This document shows positions 31,031 through 41,464 of a stretch of DNA of 64,000 nt, piece after piece. How positions within the stretch are numbered: position 1 is the stretch's first letter; each line of letters begins with the position of its first letter. The DNA is from Vandiemenella viatica (taxonomy: Eukaryota; Arthropoda; Insecta; Orthoptera; Morabidae), in contig CM061914.1 of NCBI GenBank assembly GCA_031002005.1, forward strand, positions 192,962,685 through 193,026,684. Direction: 5' to 3'. The notes beneath the pieces were generated by a model. That model saw only the letters and a list, made by a program, of their open reading frames with translations, was not told the origin of the DNA and made no database searches. The position numbers and the translations under genes were made by a program.

Positions 31031-31099
31031 GTGAATTCAGTTTTATTTGCTACAGAGGGACACCTTGTGGTGACAACGACCGTACTTCCGTATCTTCCT

Positions 31100-31290
31100 A
31101 TATCATGGTTTTACTCTTTAATTACTTTTTAATTTTAAACACCTTCATTGTTTCTGGTAAATTGTTCATGATTTCCCTTAGCAATTTATTCCACTATGCG
31201 CAAAACAACAATTTTCGACTCGCTTGAGCCTCAAATTGAATGCGAGACATGGGAATCTGTGAAGCTGACTGCCTCTTCTACGTATTTATT
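31100..31290 (-). mobile_element. Diverged LINE family A 3' fragment
   Basis: The block 'ctggtaaattgttcatgatttc...caatttattcca' aligns with the family A 3' UTR seen at 34021-34080, with many changes. The neighbouring bases to about 31480 show nothing else. Confidence 0.45.
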
Positions 31291-31489
31291 TTTCCTCAGA
31301 CTTCCACGGCCATCTTTGTTCATCATTAATTGACTTTCGGGTATGCTGCGTTGTTTATTTCATTACCATTTTTGTTTAAATTTTAATTTCTCATATAGAT
31401 ATTCAGTTCAGATCCTCCTTTAGCTGTTGTCAGTTTTTTCGAATTTTGAGACCATAATTAATGTAATATTATGTCATTTTTTTGGAAAA

Positions 31490-31740
31490 TGATGGATAAA
31501 GAAGGAAGAGACAGAAAGAAGAGACAGGATGGTAGGTCATATTCTGAGACATACAGGATTGCTTAACTTGTTAGTGGAAGGAACAGTCGATGGTAAGAAC
31601 TGTAGAGGAAGATAGAGAGTAGAATATATGAAGCAGATAATTAAGGATGTGGTTTGTAAGTGGTATATTGAGATAAAAAAGTTTATAAGAAGATAGAAAG
31701 GGATAGAGGATTGCATCAGACCAGTCGAGACAGTGATAAC
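31490..31740 (+). mobile_element. LINE reverse-transcriptase tail, decayed
   Basis: Plus-strand translation with frame changes gives a VGHILRHTGLLNLLVEGTVD-like stretch, KNCRGR, VEYMKQIIKD and WYIEIKKF, the common C-terminus of jockey/R1-type polymerases. It lies about 140 bp upstream of exon 2. Confidence 0.6.
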
Positions 31741-31881
31741 AGCGAAAAAACCATCATTTTATCTTTTAAGAATTCCTCCACAGAGAAAGTAACATTTCCA
31801 ACCATTGGAATGGTTATCTTATTTAACACAACTCTGTGACGAAGTGAAGGGTTGAGTGGTGTGTGTGTGTTGTGTTTGCAG

Positions 31882-32129
31882 GACGACCGGTCGCTGGTGA
31901 CGGAGGCCTCGAAGGAGCGGCAGCCGCGGGTCAGCAACTCCGTGCAGGAGCGCATCGAGAAGATGTTCGCGGAGATGGCGGAGGCGGCGGGGAGTCCCCG
32001 CGTCGACTGCTGCTCGGGGCGGTTCCGCGTGCGACACCTGGGCTCCGTGCCGCTCGCGGACAAGGTCTCCTCCCTGCAGGGCCTCCAGCAGCCACTAGCT
32101 GACCTCTACCTGCCTCACCGCGCTCACAG
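31882..32129 (+). CDS. PTB-domain adaptor gene, exon 2 (residues 92-174)
   Basis: Acceptor ttgtgtttgcag (ends 31881) and donor gtcagt (32130); phase 0 in, two bases carried over. It encodes DDRSLVTEASKERQP, then SVQERIEKMFAEMAEA, which resembles IYKQRIDQMFDE of exon 1. From about residue 137 the PTB/PID domain begins: GRFRVRHLGSVPLADKVSSL followed by GLQQPLADLYLPHRAH. The LGSVPL strand and following helix are where PTB domains open. PTB domains bind NPxY-type or phosphotyrosine peptides; the actual ligand is unknown. Confidence 0.85.
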
Positions 32130-32315
32130 GTCAGTCGAGTGGCAGCCATTAATACAACGACCCAACAGACGTGGTCGGATGTCACTATAACTCCGTCCAC
32201 ATACATACCACCACGGGTATTTATACGATTAGAGTTACAGTTCTCTGTGACTGCTAGAACGACCATTAGCGTTGTTCGCCTTTACTGTTGTTGTCACCCC
32301 TGGCTAGATTATATA

Positions 32316-33105
32316 CACTGATCACCAAAACATTATGACCACCTGCTTTATAGTGTGTTGGTCCATCTTTGGAGTGGAACACAGCAGTGATTCGGAGTGG
32401 CATGGATCCGAAAAGTCATTGTTAGGTTTCCGGAGTTGTCTGGCACCAGATGTCTACCCACAGGTCAGGCAATTCCATTAAATTACGGGCCGGTGGTTTG
32501 TGGGTGCGGCGAATGGGAACGAGCATCTCGGAAACGGCGAGGCTGGTCGGCTGTTCACGATCTACTGTAGTGAGCATCAATGCAGAGTGGTTGAAGGACG
32601 GTGAAACCACGACTGGGCGACAAGGTAGTGGACGTCCACGCCATATCAGACAATGTGGAGGTTGTACGCTTGCCCACACTGTAAAGCGGGATTGGCGCCG
32701 ATCGGTAGCAGATCTGACAGAAAAGTGTGCTCCGAAACACTTGTGCCTGCACTTGCATTGTACTCTGCTGTTACATCTGCTACAGATCGCCGCCTATCCT
32801 GCTTTACAGAGCTGACAAGCGTCCGATTTCCACATTCTGTGATGAGTCGTGGACGTCCACCACTTTGTTGCCCAGTCGTAGTTTCACTGTTCTTCAACCA
32901 CTCTGCATAGATGCTCACTACAGTAGCACGCGAACAGCTGACCAGCCTCGCCGTTTCAGAGATGCTCGTTCCCAAGCCCAGTGCGCACAAACCACCGGCC
33001 CGTAAATTAAGGGAATTGCGTGACCTGTGCGTATACATCTGGTGCCAGATGACTTCGGAAACCTAACAAGGACTTTTCGAATCCGTACCACGCTGAATCC
33101 GACCT
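32316..33105. mobile_element. Tc1-derived fold-back element, copy 2
   Basis: The left terminus cactgatcaccaaaacatta follows TA at about 32312. The left arm (to about 32755) encodes ETARLVGCSRSTVVSINAEW and GRQGSGRPRHI in plus sense, and the right arm (about 32750-33105) encodes the same HTH region on the minus strand (SISETARLVSCSRATVVSIY). Head-to-head arms of about 370 bp could form one long hairpin in RNA. No DDE catalytic region. The far right terminus is lost. Confidence 0.8.
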
Positions 33106-33244
33106 CCACGTTTTTGATAAGGCGTGTGTTGAGGGGTGGCGTGGGTGTCACGTTTCATTGGCGACCCTGCCAGGACAGTCGGGATGGATAAGTTACCCTA
33201 CTTGTGCTGGACAGTGTGTAACCAGTGCTGCCGCCTGTGTGCAG

Positions 33245-33483
33245 GGGCGGCGCGGGGGATCCCCTGGGGTGGCTGGAGATCTGCCCGTCGGGGCTGCGCA
33301 TGGAGCGCGGCCGGGGCGGGCGCTCGGTGGCGCCGTTCGCCAGCATCGCGGTGTGGGCCGCCGTGAAGTTCGTGTGCCGCCGCCGGGGCCTCTCCGACGC
33401 GCAGTACGCCTTCCTGCCGCTCATCGCAGACCCCGACGCCGTCGACAAGGACAAGCTCTTCAGGCCGCTGCCCCCGGACAAGC
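33245..33483 (+). CDS. PTB-domain adaptor gene, exon 3 (residues 174-254), central PTB domain
   Basis: Acceptor cgcctgtgtgcag (ends 33244); the AG from exon 2 plus G completes an Arg codon. It encodes GWLEICPSGLRMERGRGG, SVAPFASIAVWAAVKFVCRR, YAFLPLIADPDAVDKDKLFR. This is the PTB beta-sandwich core: a surface loop of the LEICPSGLRM type, then the 'I.vWaavkFv' and 'yaFlPl' strands. The donor gtacgt at 33484 leaves one base (C), which joins GC of exon 4 to make Arg. A second gt at 33488 would break the frame. Confidence 0.87.
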
Positions 33484-33489
33484 GTACGT

Positions 33490-33899
33490 AGCACCGTAAA
33501 ACATTACAGATAACCTTGAAAAAAATATCATACGTGCAACAGGTGACCGTGACGGCATTGATCTGACGCGCAACAGGTGGCTTCTTGCGAACTCATAGAT
33601 TTACCCCCCTTCAAACATCGCCTAGCGCGACTATAGACGTTTTCACTTCAAAAATGATTTATGGACGCTATTGATGACCTGCGGAAACACGATTAAATAT
33701 TTTTAAAATTTGTAACTGTTTGGATGAAGGGCATTCACGCAAAAATTACTGGTCAGATTTTGTGGGGTTTACAATAATATACGAGAACTCATACAACAGG
33801 ACTGAAACAGAATTAATAGGAATAAATTTAAGATAAATGTAACCATAAACTAGTATCTGTTTCACAATATTGATACAAGACCTTCATAAGTATTTGGTT
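33490..33899. other. Intron sequence, nothing recognised
   Basis: No repeat family or coding signal identified. Confidence 0.4.
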
Positions 33900-34400
33900 G
33901 TATGAAATAATTAAATTTAATTTAATTGCAATGGAGCTTACGATCCGGTGTTGATTTCCCTACACACTCATTTTACCCCTTTCCTGCACCCACCTACATT
34001 TGCACTCTACAAATTTCAACTTTAATTTATTTAAACGTTTTTGGTCAATTGTTCATCATTTCTCTTGCCAACGTATTCTAATCCCTGACACCCTTACCTA
34101 AAAAAGAGAATCTTCCCACACCGTTGTGCTTGAAATCGAGTGCCAGCTTGTGGTCATGGTCATCTTTTCCCTCCCATGCACTAGTTTTAATTCTTACTGA
34201 AATATCTTTCCATGCCTCATCGCCAATATACGCCTTGTGCACTCCCATAACCCTCTTCACCCTCCCCTTGTCTTCCAATGATTTCCATTCCAGCTCTTTT
34301 ATGATATCTGTTACTGATTGCGTTTTGCTATTGTTTCCAGAAACAAATGAAGCAGCCATTTTTTTGCCCCTTCTCCAACTCCTGTATATTCGAAGAATCA
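33900..34400 (-). mobile_element. LINE family A, 3' fragment
   Basis: Minus strand with tail (33907-33930) and C-terminal ORF: IIKELEWKSLEDKGRVKRVM, GVHKAYIGDEAWKDISVRIK, DHKLALDFKHNGVGRF. It includes the intact form 'cacccttacctaaaaaagag' (34088-34107) of the site that a hAT MITE occupies at 62037-62234. Confidence 0.8.
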
Positions 34401-34950
34401 ATTTCCACTTATGTTTATTATCCCGTGCGTATATAACGACATTACAGAATATCGTCTCGATCCAAAGACATTAGCTACAAATGTTCCAGCGATTCTGCCC
34501 ACTCCCCAGAATTACTGACTGACAACTCTTTGATCATCTTCTCTGCACACTTAAATTGACACTTTAGAAACATCCAGAATTGTTCAAAATGTTCTGACCG
34601 ACATTTCTCAAATTCTAATAACACTTTAACAATTAAATCCATACAAAAACAATCAGAATTAACACAAAATCATTCACAATCATCATGAAACACGCGGAAA
34701 TATAATTAATGACACCTAGAAGTATATACACACAAAATAATCCACATAAATCAGTGCAAACCGTCTGAAAATGTCCTCCAAACATCGCAGCTCACATCAG
34801 TACTTCATACTCCATAATGCTGAATTAACTAGGAACTTCTTCGCCTATTCGAAACTGAAGCCATATTTACAAGCATAACATTGCGACTCCAAATAACAAG
34901 CATTATACCTCAACTAATTTAGAACCTGAAACAAATAATGAAAATTGCTT
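34401..34950. other. AT-rich intron, nothing recognised
   Basis: No coding or repeat signal could be supported. Confidence 0.4.
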
Positions 34951-34951
34951 T

Positions 34952-36560
34952 TTGATCATCTAAGCTTTCGGCTACCATTCTGCAGCCATCTACAGAGATA
35001 CTATTAATATTGACTTAAGGTTGCAGTGAAACAATTAGTATCTCTGAAGAAGAATTTTTCTCCTGGAAAAGTATCTAGTGAACGTAAAATTTCAAAAATA
35101 AATAATGGCTTAGTAATCTTTCGTATTTCTCATGTTCGGTCAAAAACGAAATTTTAAATTATTTGGTTACATAGTTCTACTAATTGCTACAGACAGTAGA
35201 ACTTAAATCATTTTCTAGCACAATTTTCTGTATCTATCCGTCACCATAAATAAACAAAAACATGTAGACTAAATCCAGATACACATCTTTCTTTAAAGTT
35301 GATTGGCTAATTTAAGGTAAAGCTACAACATTCTAAACCATTACACAAACATAAATATGTAAAGATCAACATCTACAGACAGAGAGTACAGCAATCTTTG
35401 GGCTTGTTCGGCCCACCGAACATGAACGAGCAGCGTTACACATGACAGATACCATGATCAAACTGGCCTGTATATTAATTATTATAAGGTTTTCGGGGTA
35501 TACCGCGTTGTTTATATCATAATGTATGCTTTCGGCTGCCACTCTACAGCCTTCGTCAGCGATATTAATTATGTTGACATTCGTCAGAAATACTATTTAC
35601 GTCAATATAAATAGTATCTCTGACGGCGGATGTAGAATGGCAGACGAAAACCTAGATTAACAAATAAACAACGCGGCATTTTATTTGTTAATCTAAGCTT
35701 TCGGCTACCATTCTACAGCCTTCGTCAAAGATACTATTTGTGTCACTACAATCTTCGTCGGAGATACTATTATAATTTAATAAAAATAGTATCTGTGACG
35801 AAGGCTGTAGAATGGTATACGAAAGCTTTGATTAACAAATAAAATACCGCGTTGTTTATTTGTTAATCTAAGCTTCGGTTGCCATTCTACAGCCGTCGTC
35901 AGAGATATTATTTATGTCACTGCAGTCTTTATATATAATATAAAAAGTATCTCTGAAGAAGGTTTAGAATGGCAGCCAAAAGCTTAGATTAACAAATAAA
36001 ATGCCGGCTTGTTTATCTGTTAATGTAAGCTTTCAGCTGCCATTCTACAGCGATGATCAGAGATATTATTTATGTCTCTAAAACCCTCGTCCGAGATACT
36101 ATTATAATACAACATAAATAGTATCTCCGACGAAGGTTATAGAATGGCAACCGTCGTCAGAGATATTATTTGTATCACTACAACCTTCGTCAGAGATACT
36201 ATTATAATATAATTTAAACAGGATCTCTGATGAAGGCTTTAGAATGGCAGCCATAAGCTTAGATTAATAAATAATATGCCGGCTTGTTTATCTGTTAATC
36301 TAAGCTTTCGACTACCATTCTACAGCCGTCATCAGAGATATTATTAGTGTCGCTACAACCTTCGTCAGATACTATTAGAATATAATATAAATAATATCTC
36401 TGACGAAACTACATAATAGCCACCGTCGTCAGAGTTATTATTTGTGTCACTACAACCTTCGTCAGAGATACTATTATACTATAATGTAAATAGGATCTCT
36501 GAAGAGGCTATAGAATGGCAGCCAAAAGCTTAAATAATCAAATAAGCAACGCGGCATACC
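34952..36560. repeat. Array of palindromic repeats (about five units)
   Basis: Units of roughly 150 to 300 bp repeat with the order: ctaagctttcggctgccatt, ctacagccttcgtcagagat, actattataatataa, atagtatctctgacgaagg, ctgtagaatggcagccgaaa, gcttagattaacaaataaa. Each unit is close to its own inverse complement, and the units lie in tandem with decreasing similarity. The first recognisable block is at 34962, the last near 36540. It is likely derived from a mobile element, as Penelope-like termini carry similar 'ctgacgaagg...gccgaaa' strings. It ends 228 bp before exon 4. Confidence 0.8.
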
Positions 36561-36787
36561 ACGAAACTCTTGTGACCATTAGTAAAGACAGCCGCGGAAG
36601 CCTGAAAACCGTTAGCCTTTTGTTATTACTAATGGTGTGTAATTTACTCAAGTGAGGATAAAAGAGGCTGCTCCTTTTTGGATTCCAATGCTAACGTCAC
36701 GAGGGAAGAATTAATAGATATAGTTGTCAGTATAGTAGGTGAGTTGCATGGTGCTGATGGAGCCTGCGTGCCGTGTTGTGTCTGCAG

Positions 36788-37176
36788 GCACCCTGGCCGA
36801 GTCTGGCGGGCACTCGCCGGTGCTGGCGGTGGTGATGCGCGGTGCGGCGCGCCAGCTGGACTGCCACGGCTTCGTGTGCGAGCGCGCCGAGGACGCGGTG
36901 GTGGTGGCGGCGGCTCTGTACCAGGCGCTCATGTCGCACCTCAAGCAGCGCCCCCCCACCACGAGGCACGGCGTCAACTACGTCGCCAGCTCCGGCAGCA
37001 CCGCCAGTGGCGTCGCCACCGTCGAGTCCGCGCCGCCCCCGCAGCCCGCCAAGCCGCCCGCGCCGCAGCCGCCCCCGGCCCCCAAGGCTCCCGCCCCTCC
37101 CGTGCCCGTCAGGCCGCCCAGGAAGAAGAGGTCCTCCGTGTCCTCCAACAGCGAGGACGGCGAGGACTTCATCAAG
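36788..37176 (+). CDS. PTB-domain adaptor gene, exon 4 (residues 254-383), end of PTB domain and Pro-rich tail
   Basis: Acceptor gtgttgtgtctgcag (ends 36787), phase 1 in; donor gtaaca (37177), phase 0 out. The PTB domain finishes with HSPVLAVVMRGAARQLDCHG, FVCERAEDAVVVAAALYQAL and MSHLK: the 'lechvFvc' strand and the C-terminal helix that packs over the peptide groove (ends about residue 306). Then come a Ser/Thr linker, a proline-rich stretch (APPPQPAKPPAPQPPPAPKA), the basic patch RPPRKKR and an acidic serine segment SSNSEDGEDF. The Pro-rich part could bind SH3 or WW domains; the basic patch could be a nuclear signal. Both are inferences. Confidence 0.87.
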
Positions 37177-37423
37177 GTAACACTTCACAAACTCAACCCT
37201 CACGATTTACAGTCCTGTCACGGGGTCGCCATGTAAATTCACTTTCTTGTATTAGTTAACATCCTGCCACCGTTTATAATATGAAAATTCACGAAACGGT
37301 ATTTAATTAGCCTATATTATTACCGCCGCCAGATATGATCCGTATCGGAATTTGACGTGTTTACATATATCTCTAGGAAAGTACAGCAAACAATGAAACC
37401 CTACCCACTTTGTTCATAAGCAG

Positions 37424-37640
37424 AGCAGCCTCAGTGGTTAAGGCGTCTTACTAGAAATTGAAAGAACCCTGGTACGAATCCCTGTGTCTGCAGGGATTTT
37501 CATAGACCCTCAACCTGTCCCTCACCTCTGCCGTAGCTTAGAAGAACGTCAGAACGTTTCCGTGGTTTGAATTCCACGTTAACCTGCAGGTCCCATATAC
37601 CCGGTAGGATTACCTGGTTAGATTAAGCAGCTACGATATG
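37424..37640 (+). mobile_element. tRNA-derived SINE (family 2)
   Basis: Head cagcctcagtggttaaggcg (A-box-like) and ctggtacgaatccc (B box), body with 'ttgaattccacgttaacctg'. Same family as 16580-16860. Confidence 0.65.
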
Positions 37641-38570
37641 GGTGGATTGCGCAGCCGATAAGAAACCTTGTCACCGGGACATTACGACACATACTTTACT
37701 AATGACTACCACTGTTCGTCACGGTAGGTTTATTCCTTTTGATTGCATATTCTTCCGGATGGTTATCGGGAAAGGAAAAAATCGGAATAAATGCAGATTC
37801 GAAAAGTTTAAAGCACTTTCGGCGTTCTTCACCTATGATCAGAACACATCCGCTAATATTTTAAAAACAATGGTGCAGCTACATTACGCGACTCTCCGAA
37901 CTCACAAACTCGGCCCTACTCCCTTCTCTGTTCACAGCGCCAGGGTGCCAGCCATCAAACACACAAAGACATATGCCCCCTTGTATCGTTACATCCCCCC
38001 TTAGAATGTGATAAATAATTAAGTTTGATCAAACCGAAAAATTTATAATCAGATTAGAGAAACCTAGCCTAAGTATACAAGAGACGACACTTACAGATTA
38101 TTGTAACATTTTGTGTAATATTAGGCACAAAAATCGTGTTAAGTGTTCTGATGATCATTAGCCTACAATACTAATTTGATTCAAATATAAATGCAAATAA
38201 TCTTATAACTAAGTATGGAAAATGATTGCAAATGTTGTACTGGTGGTGATAAGCTTACTACATAACTGAATGCCAATTCCTCATTGAAAGTGATTTTTGC
38301 CATGCCCCAGGCTGAGAGTATTTTGCTAATATTTCCCCTCAGCACTATAGTGTTGGCAGTCTGCCTGCTTTGTCCACACTCTCTACTGTTGACTTTAAAT
38401 ACAGTCTTCTTCATACGACACTTCCCACACAATTTTCAGTGTAGTCCGGACTATTCTGGAAAGTCAATATTTTCCTAACAGTCGATGACATTGGTGGTAC
38501 AGTTTTTCAAGGAATGAAAATAAAATAATGTTGTGAACACCTTTCATTTGCAAATAGTCATAGCACTCGA
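37641..38570. other. Intron, no gene recognised
   Basis: A 120-codon plus-strand open frame (37642-38004) has no recognisable motif, no coding-like composition and no splice context, so I do not call it. Confidence 0.4.
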
Positions 38571-39712
38571 TTTGGCTCAATTGGTTGCGGCATCGTGATG
38601 GTGTACGGCGCTGGGTGGTGGTGCACGATTCCTAATCACCAATGCCCCGTTGTCTCAGTTGGTTGCGGCGCCGTGATTGTGTCCGGCGCTGACACGGGGT
38701 TAGCTGGTTCCAGTCCTGGTGGTGGGCTTGGCCGGCAGGGTAGCAGAGGTGGTGGAGCACGATTTCTAATCACCAATGCCCCGTTGTCTCAGTTGGTTGC
38801 GGCGCCGTGATTGTGTCCGGCGCTGACACGGGGTTAGCTGGTTCCAGTCCTGGTAGTGGACTTGGCCGGCAGGGTAGCAGAGGTGGTGGTGCACGATTCC
38901 TAATCACCAATGCCCCGTTGTCTCAGTTGGTTGCGGCGCCGTGATTGTGTCCGGCGCTGACACGGGGTTAGCTGGTTCCAGTCCTGGTAGTGGACTTGGC
39001 CGGCAGGGTAGCAGAGATGGTGGTGCACGATTCCTAATCACCAATGCCCCGTTGTCTCAGTTGGTTGCGGCGCCGTGATTGTGTCCGGCGCTGACACGGG
39101 GTTAGCTGGTTCCAGTCCTGGTGGTGGGCTTGGCCGGCAGGGTAGCAGAGGTGGTGGTGCACGATTCCTAATCACCAATGCCCCGTTGTCTCAGTTGGTT
39201 GCGGCGCCGTGATGGTGTCCGGCGCTGACACGGGGTTAGCTGGTTCCAGTCCTGGTGGTGGACTTGGCCGGCAGGGTAGCAGAGGTGGTGGTGCACGATT
39301 CCTAATCACCAATGCCCCGTTGTCTCAGTTGGTTGCGGCGCCGTGATGGTGTCCGGCGCTGACACGGGGTTAGCTGGTTCCAGTCCTGGTGGTGGACTTG
39401 GCCGGCAGGGTAGCAGAGGTGGTGCACGATTCCTAATCACCAATGCCCCATTGTCTCAGTTGGTTGCGGCGCCGTGATGGTGTCCCGGCGCTGACACGGG
39501 GTTAGCTGGTTCCAGTGCTGGTGGTGGACTTGGCCGGCAGGGTAGCAGAGGTGGTGGTGCACGATTCCTAATCACCAATGCCCCGTTGTCTCAGTTGGTT
39601 GCGGCGCCGTGATGGTGTCCGGCGCTGACACGGGGTTAGCTGGTTCCAGTCCTGGTGGTGGACTTCGCCGGCAGGGTAGCAGAGGTGGTGGAGCATAATT
39701 CCTAATCACATG
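38571..39712 (+). repeat. Tandem array of eight 134-bp units with tRNA-like A and B boxes
   Basis: Units begin aatgcccc(g/a)ttgtctcag at 38641, 38775, 38909, 39043, 39177, 39311, 39442 and 39577; a diverged partial unit precedes at 38571. Spacing is 134 bp except one of 131 and one of 135. Each unit contains tgtctcagttggttgcgg (A-box-like) and ggttagctggttccagtcc (B-box-like) about 50 bp apart, suggesting amplification from a tRNA-derived SINE head. Units differ by only a few substitutions, so the expansion is recent. Confidence 0.9.
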
Positions 39713-40042
39713 ATTGTACGCCAAAGTCGTGGGTTAAATCCCAAACCTCTCCGCAGAACACATATAGTAAAGGCTTACCACACTATTGATGGTTATTTGT
39801 CTGTCGAATGGGGACGTCAAACTTGTTGGGTTTCCGGGTGATGAGTAGAACTCAATGGGCCGACGCTGGGTTTCACCATCCCCATCTTTGATTCATCCAG
39901 AATGCAAACCACACACTGTATTGTAGTTATGTATATCAGCGTTAGCGACACAGAACAGTAACATCTATAGACACTTCCGTCACTGTGGAAGCCAAGGGGA
40001 TTAAACTTCCCAAGAAAGCCGTCACAGAGCAGTGAGGGTGAA
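39713..40042. other. Intron, no gene recognised
   Basis: Immediately after the array, 'acgccaaagtcgtgggttaaatccca' looks like a decayed B box region of the same ancestor. The rest is unassigned. Confidence 0.35.
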
Positions 40043-40399
40043 TCCATTAATCACGTGAGGTGAAATAGGAGGGGAGGCTCTGGCGATATCTCACGTGTGG
40101 TTTTAAAATTCATAAAGGACAGTAGAGCTAAAAAAAATGCTCTACAAGCGGCGCAGATGTGGACTTTAGGGGGGGGTGGGGGTTATAAGGCCAACAACGG
40201 GGTATAACCACCCTCGGAAGCATGAGAACAAAAAAGAAAGGTCTCAAATAAACTGCGAGGTTGATTAGCAGGGGGGGTCTCATCAAAATCTCACGTCATT
40301 TTAGAAGGGGGGGGGGTAAAGCCAGATCTCACGAAATCTCACCAGAAAGGGGGGGGGGGGTTCGGAATTCTGGAAAAAACACCTCACGTCATTAATGGA
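40043..40399. mobile_element. G-run MITE, copy 2 (357 bp)
   Basis: Terminal inverted repeats tccattaatcacgtgaggtg and cacctcacgtcattaatgga (one mismatch over 20 bp). The interior has at least four runs of 7 or more G on the plus strand (about 40170, 40271, 40308 and 40350). Same family as 24343-24754. Non-coding and quadruplex-capable. Confidence 0.8.
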
Positions 40400-40428
40400 C
40401 GCCTTTAACTACTTCCATGTCAACTACC

Positions 40429-41022
40429 AAACCGAGGTTGATGGTGTAACGGTTAGCGTTCTGGCTTGGCATTCGGGAGGACGGCGGATCGAATCTCCGT
40501 CCGGGCATCCAGATTTGGATTTTCCATGGTTTCCCAAATCACTCCAGGCAAATGCCGGGATGATTCCTTCAAAAGGCCATGGCAGAATTCCTTCCCATTC
40601 CTTGCCCCCCATCCTTTCCCGTCTCTAAAGACCTCGCTGTTAAGCCGCGTTCCCACGATCTCATGTAACGGAGGCGAGACGGGACGGGACCTCACTAGCC
40701 GATGTGTAGGGACGAGCGCGGGCCGCAGGTTAGCCCTAGTTTACTTCGCCGCCACTTCCCCACCACATAGCCTAGTGTCGTTTGGCACTGAGCACTTTAC
40801 AGCAACAGAAGGCGTGCGCACCGCTGCTACAAACGGATGACAAAAGCGCACCTCTACACACGCCTGTGATGTTTACCGACACAGAGTGGGTAGCTGCGTC
40901 TCGTCTCCGCTAGCAGAGGCGGCCCCGTTCCCATGGCGTGTTGTTGTGTATTCGTCCCGTCCCGCCTCCGTTACAAGAGATCGTGGGAACGTGGCTTTAG
41001 AGAGGCGTTAAGCAGATAAAAA
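40429..41022 (+). mobile_element. tRNA-derived SINE (family 1) split by a Harbinger MITE
   Basis: The head gatggtgtaacggttagcgt and B box ggatcgaatctcc are followed by the usual ccatggtttcccaaatcact body. The 3' end (agaggcgttaagcagataaaaaaaa) resumes after the MITE 40643-40996. The 7-bp aactacc occurs on both sides (about 40422 and 41023), a likely target duplication. Confidence 0.85.
40643..40996. mobile_element. PIF/Harbinger-type MITE, 354 bp, TTA TSD
   Basis: Terminal inverted repeats agccgcgttcccacgatctc (40643-40662) and the inverse of agccacgttcccacgatctc (40977-40996) are flanked by TTA (40640-40642, 40997-40999), inside a SINE whose intact copies show the uninterrupted site. Inner repeats of cgtcccgcctccgttac type extend the inverted structure. 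Confidence 0.9.
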
Positions 41023-41081
41023 AAACTACCCAGCCTGGGTCATGAGTACTCAGTTAGAGCCAGCTGATGTGCCTGCTGCAG

Positions 41082-41380
41082 GTGCTGTCGTCGGAGGAGA
41101 CTCCACAGCCGCAGCCTGAGCGTCAGCATCAGCCTGAGCGTCAGCATCAGCCTGAGCGTCAGCGTCAGCCTGAGCGTCAGCACCAGCCTGAGCGTCAGCG
41201 GCAGCCTGCGGGTCAGCCTGAGCCCCAGCTGCCGCCCCCGCAGCGGCTGGCTCCGCCCCGCGCGGGCCCCGGACCCGACTACCACCACGTGCGGCGGCCC
41301 GACCAGCGAGGAGACGTCCTAACCAAGGTCGCCATCCCACGCAGCTGCAGCTTCCTCAACGCCGGCGGACCACTTTCCAG
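41082..41380 (+). CDS. PTB-domain adaptor gene, exon 5 (residues 384-483), Gln/Pro/Glu/Arg minisatellite
   Basis: Acceptor gtgcctgctgcag (ends 41081), donor gtaaac (41381); phase 0 in, two bases out. After VLSSEETPQPQ the exon consists of five tandem 18-bp units (41112-41201), each encoding Q-P-E-R-Q plus H or R, then a degenerate unit, a Pro-rich stretch (QLPPPQRLAPPRAGPGP) and DYHHVRRPDQRGDVLTKVAI, RSCSFLNAGGPLSR. The repeat count is likely to vary between individuals or species. The conserved-looking second half may be the functional part. The segment is probably disordered. Confidence 0.83.
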
Positions 41381-41464
41381 GTAAACACTGCTCACGCAAG
41401 CGTCTGCCACGCGCGTACGTAGTAGGGTTTGTGAACCAAGGCTTCCCGGCGTGTTGCTGAGATA

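Noticed and set aside
33484..33492. Alternative donor for exon 3 at 33488
   Set aside because: It would shift the frame into exon 4, whereas the gtacgt donor at 33484 keeps it.
37642..38004. 120-codon plus-strand open frame in intron 4
   Set aside because: No recognisable motif, AT-rich intron composition, no splice or promoter context.
38571..39712. CRISPR-like regular repeat array
   Set aside because: Repeats are 134 bp and contiguous with no spacers, in a eukaryotic intron.
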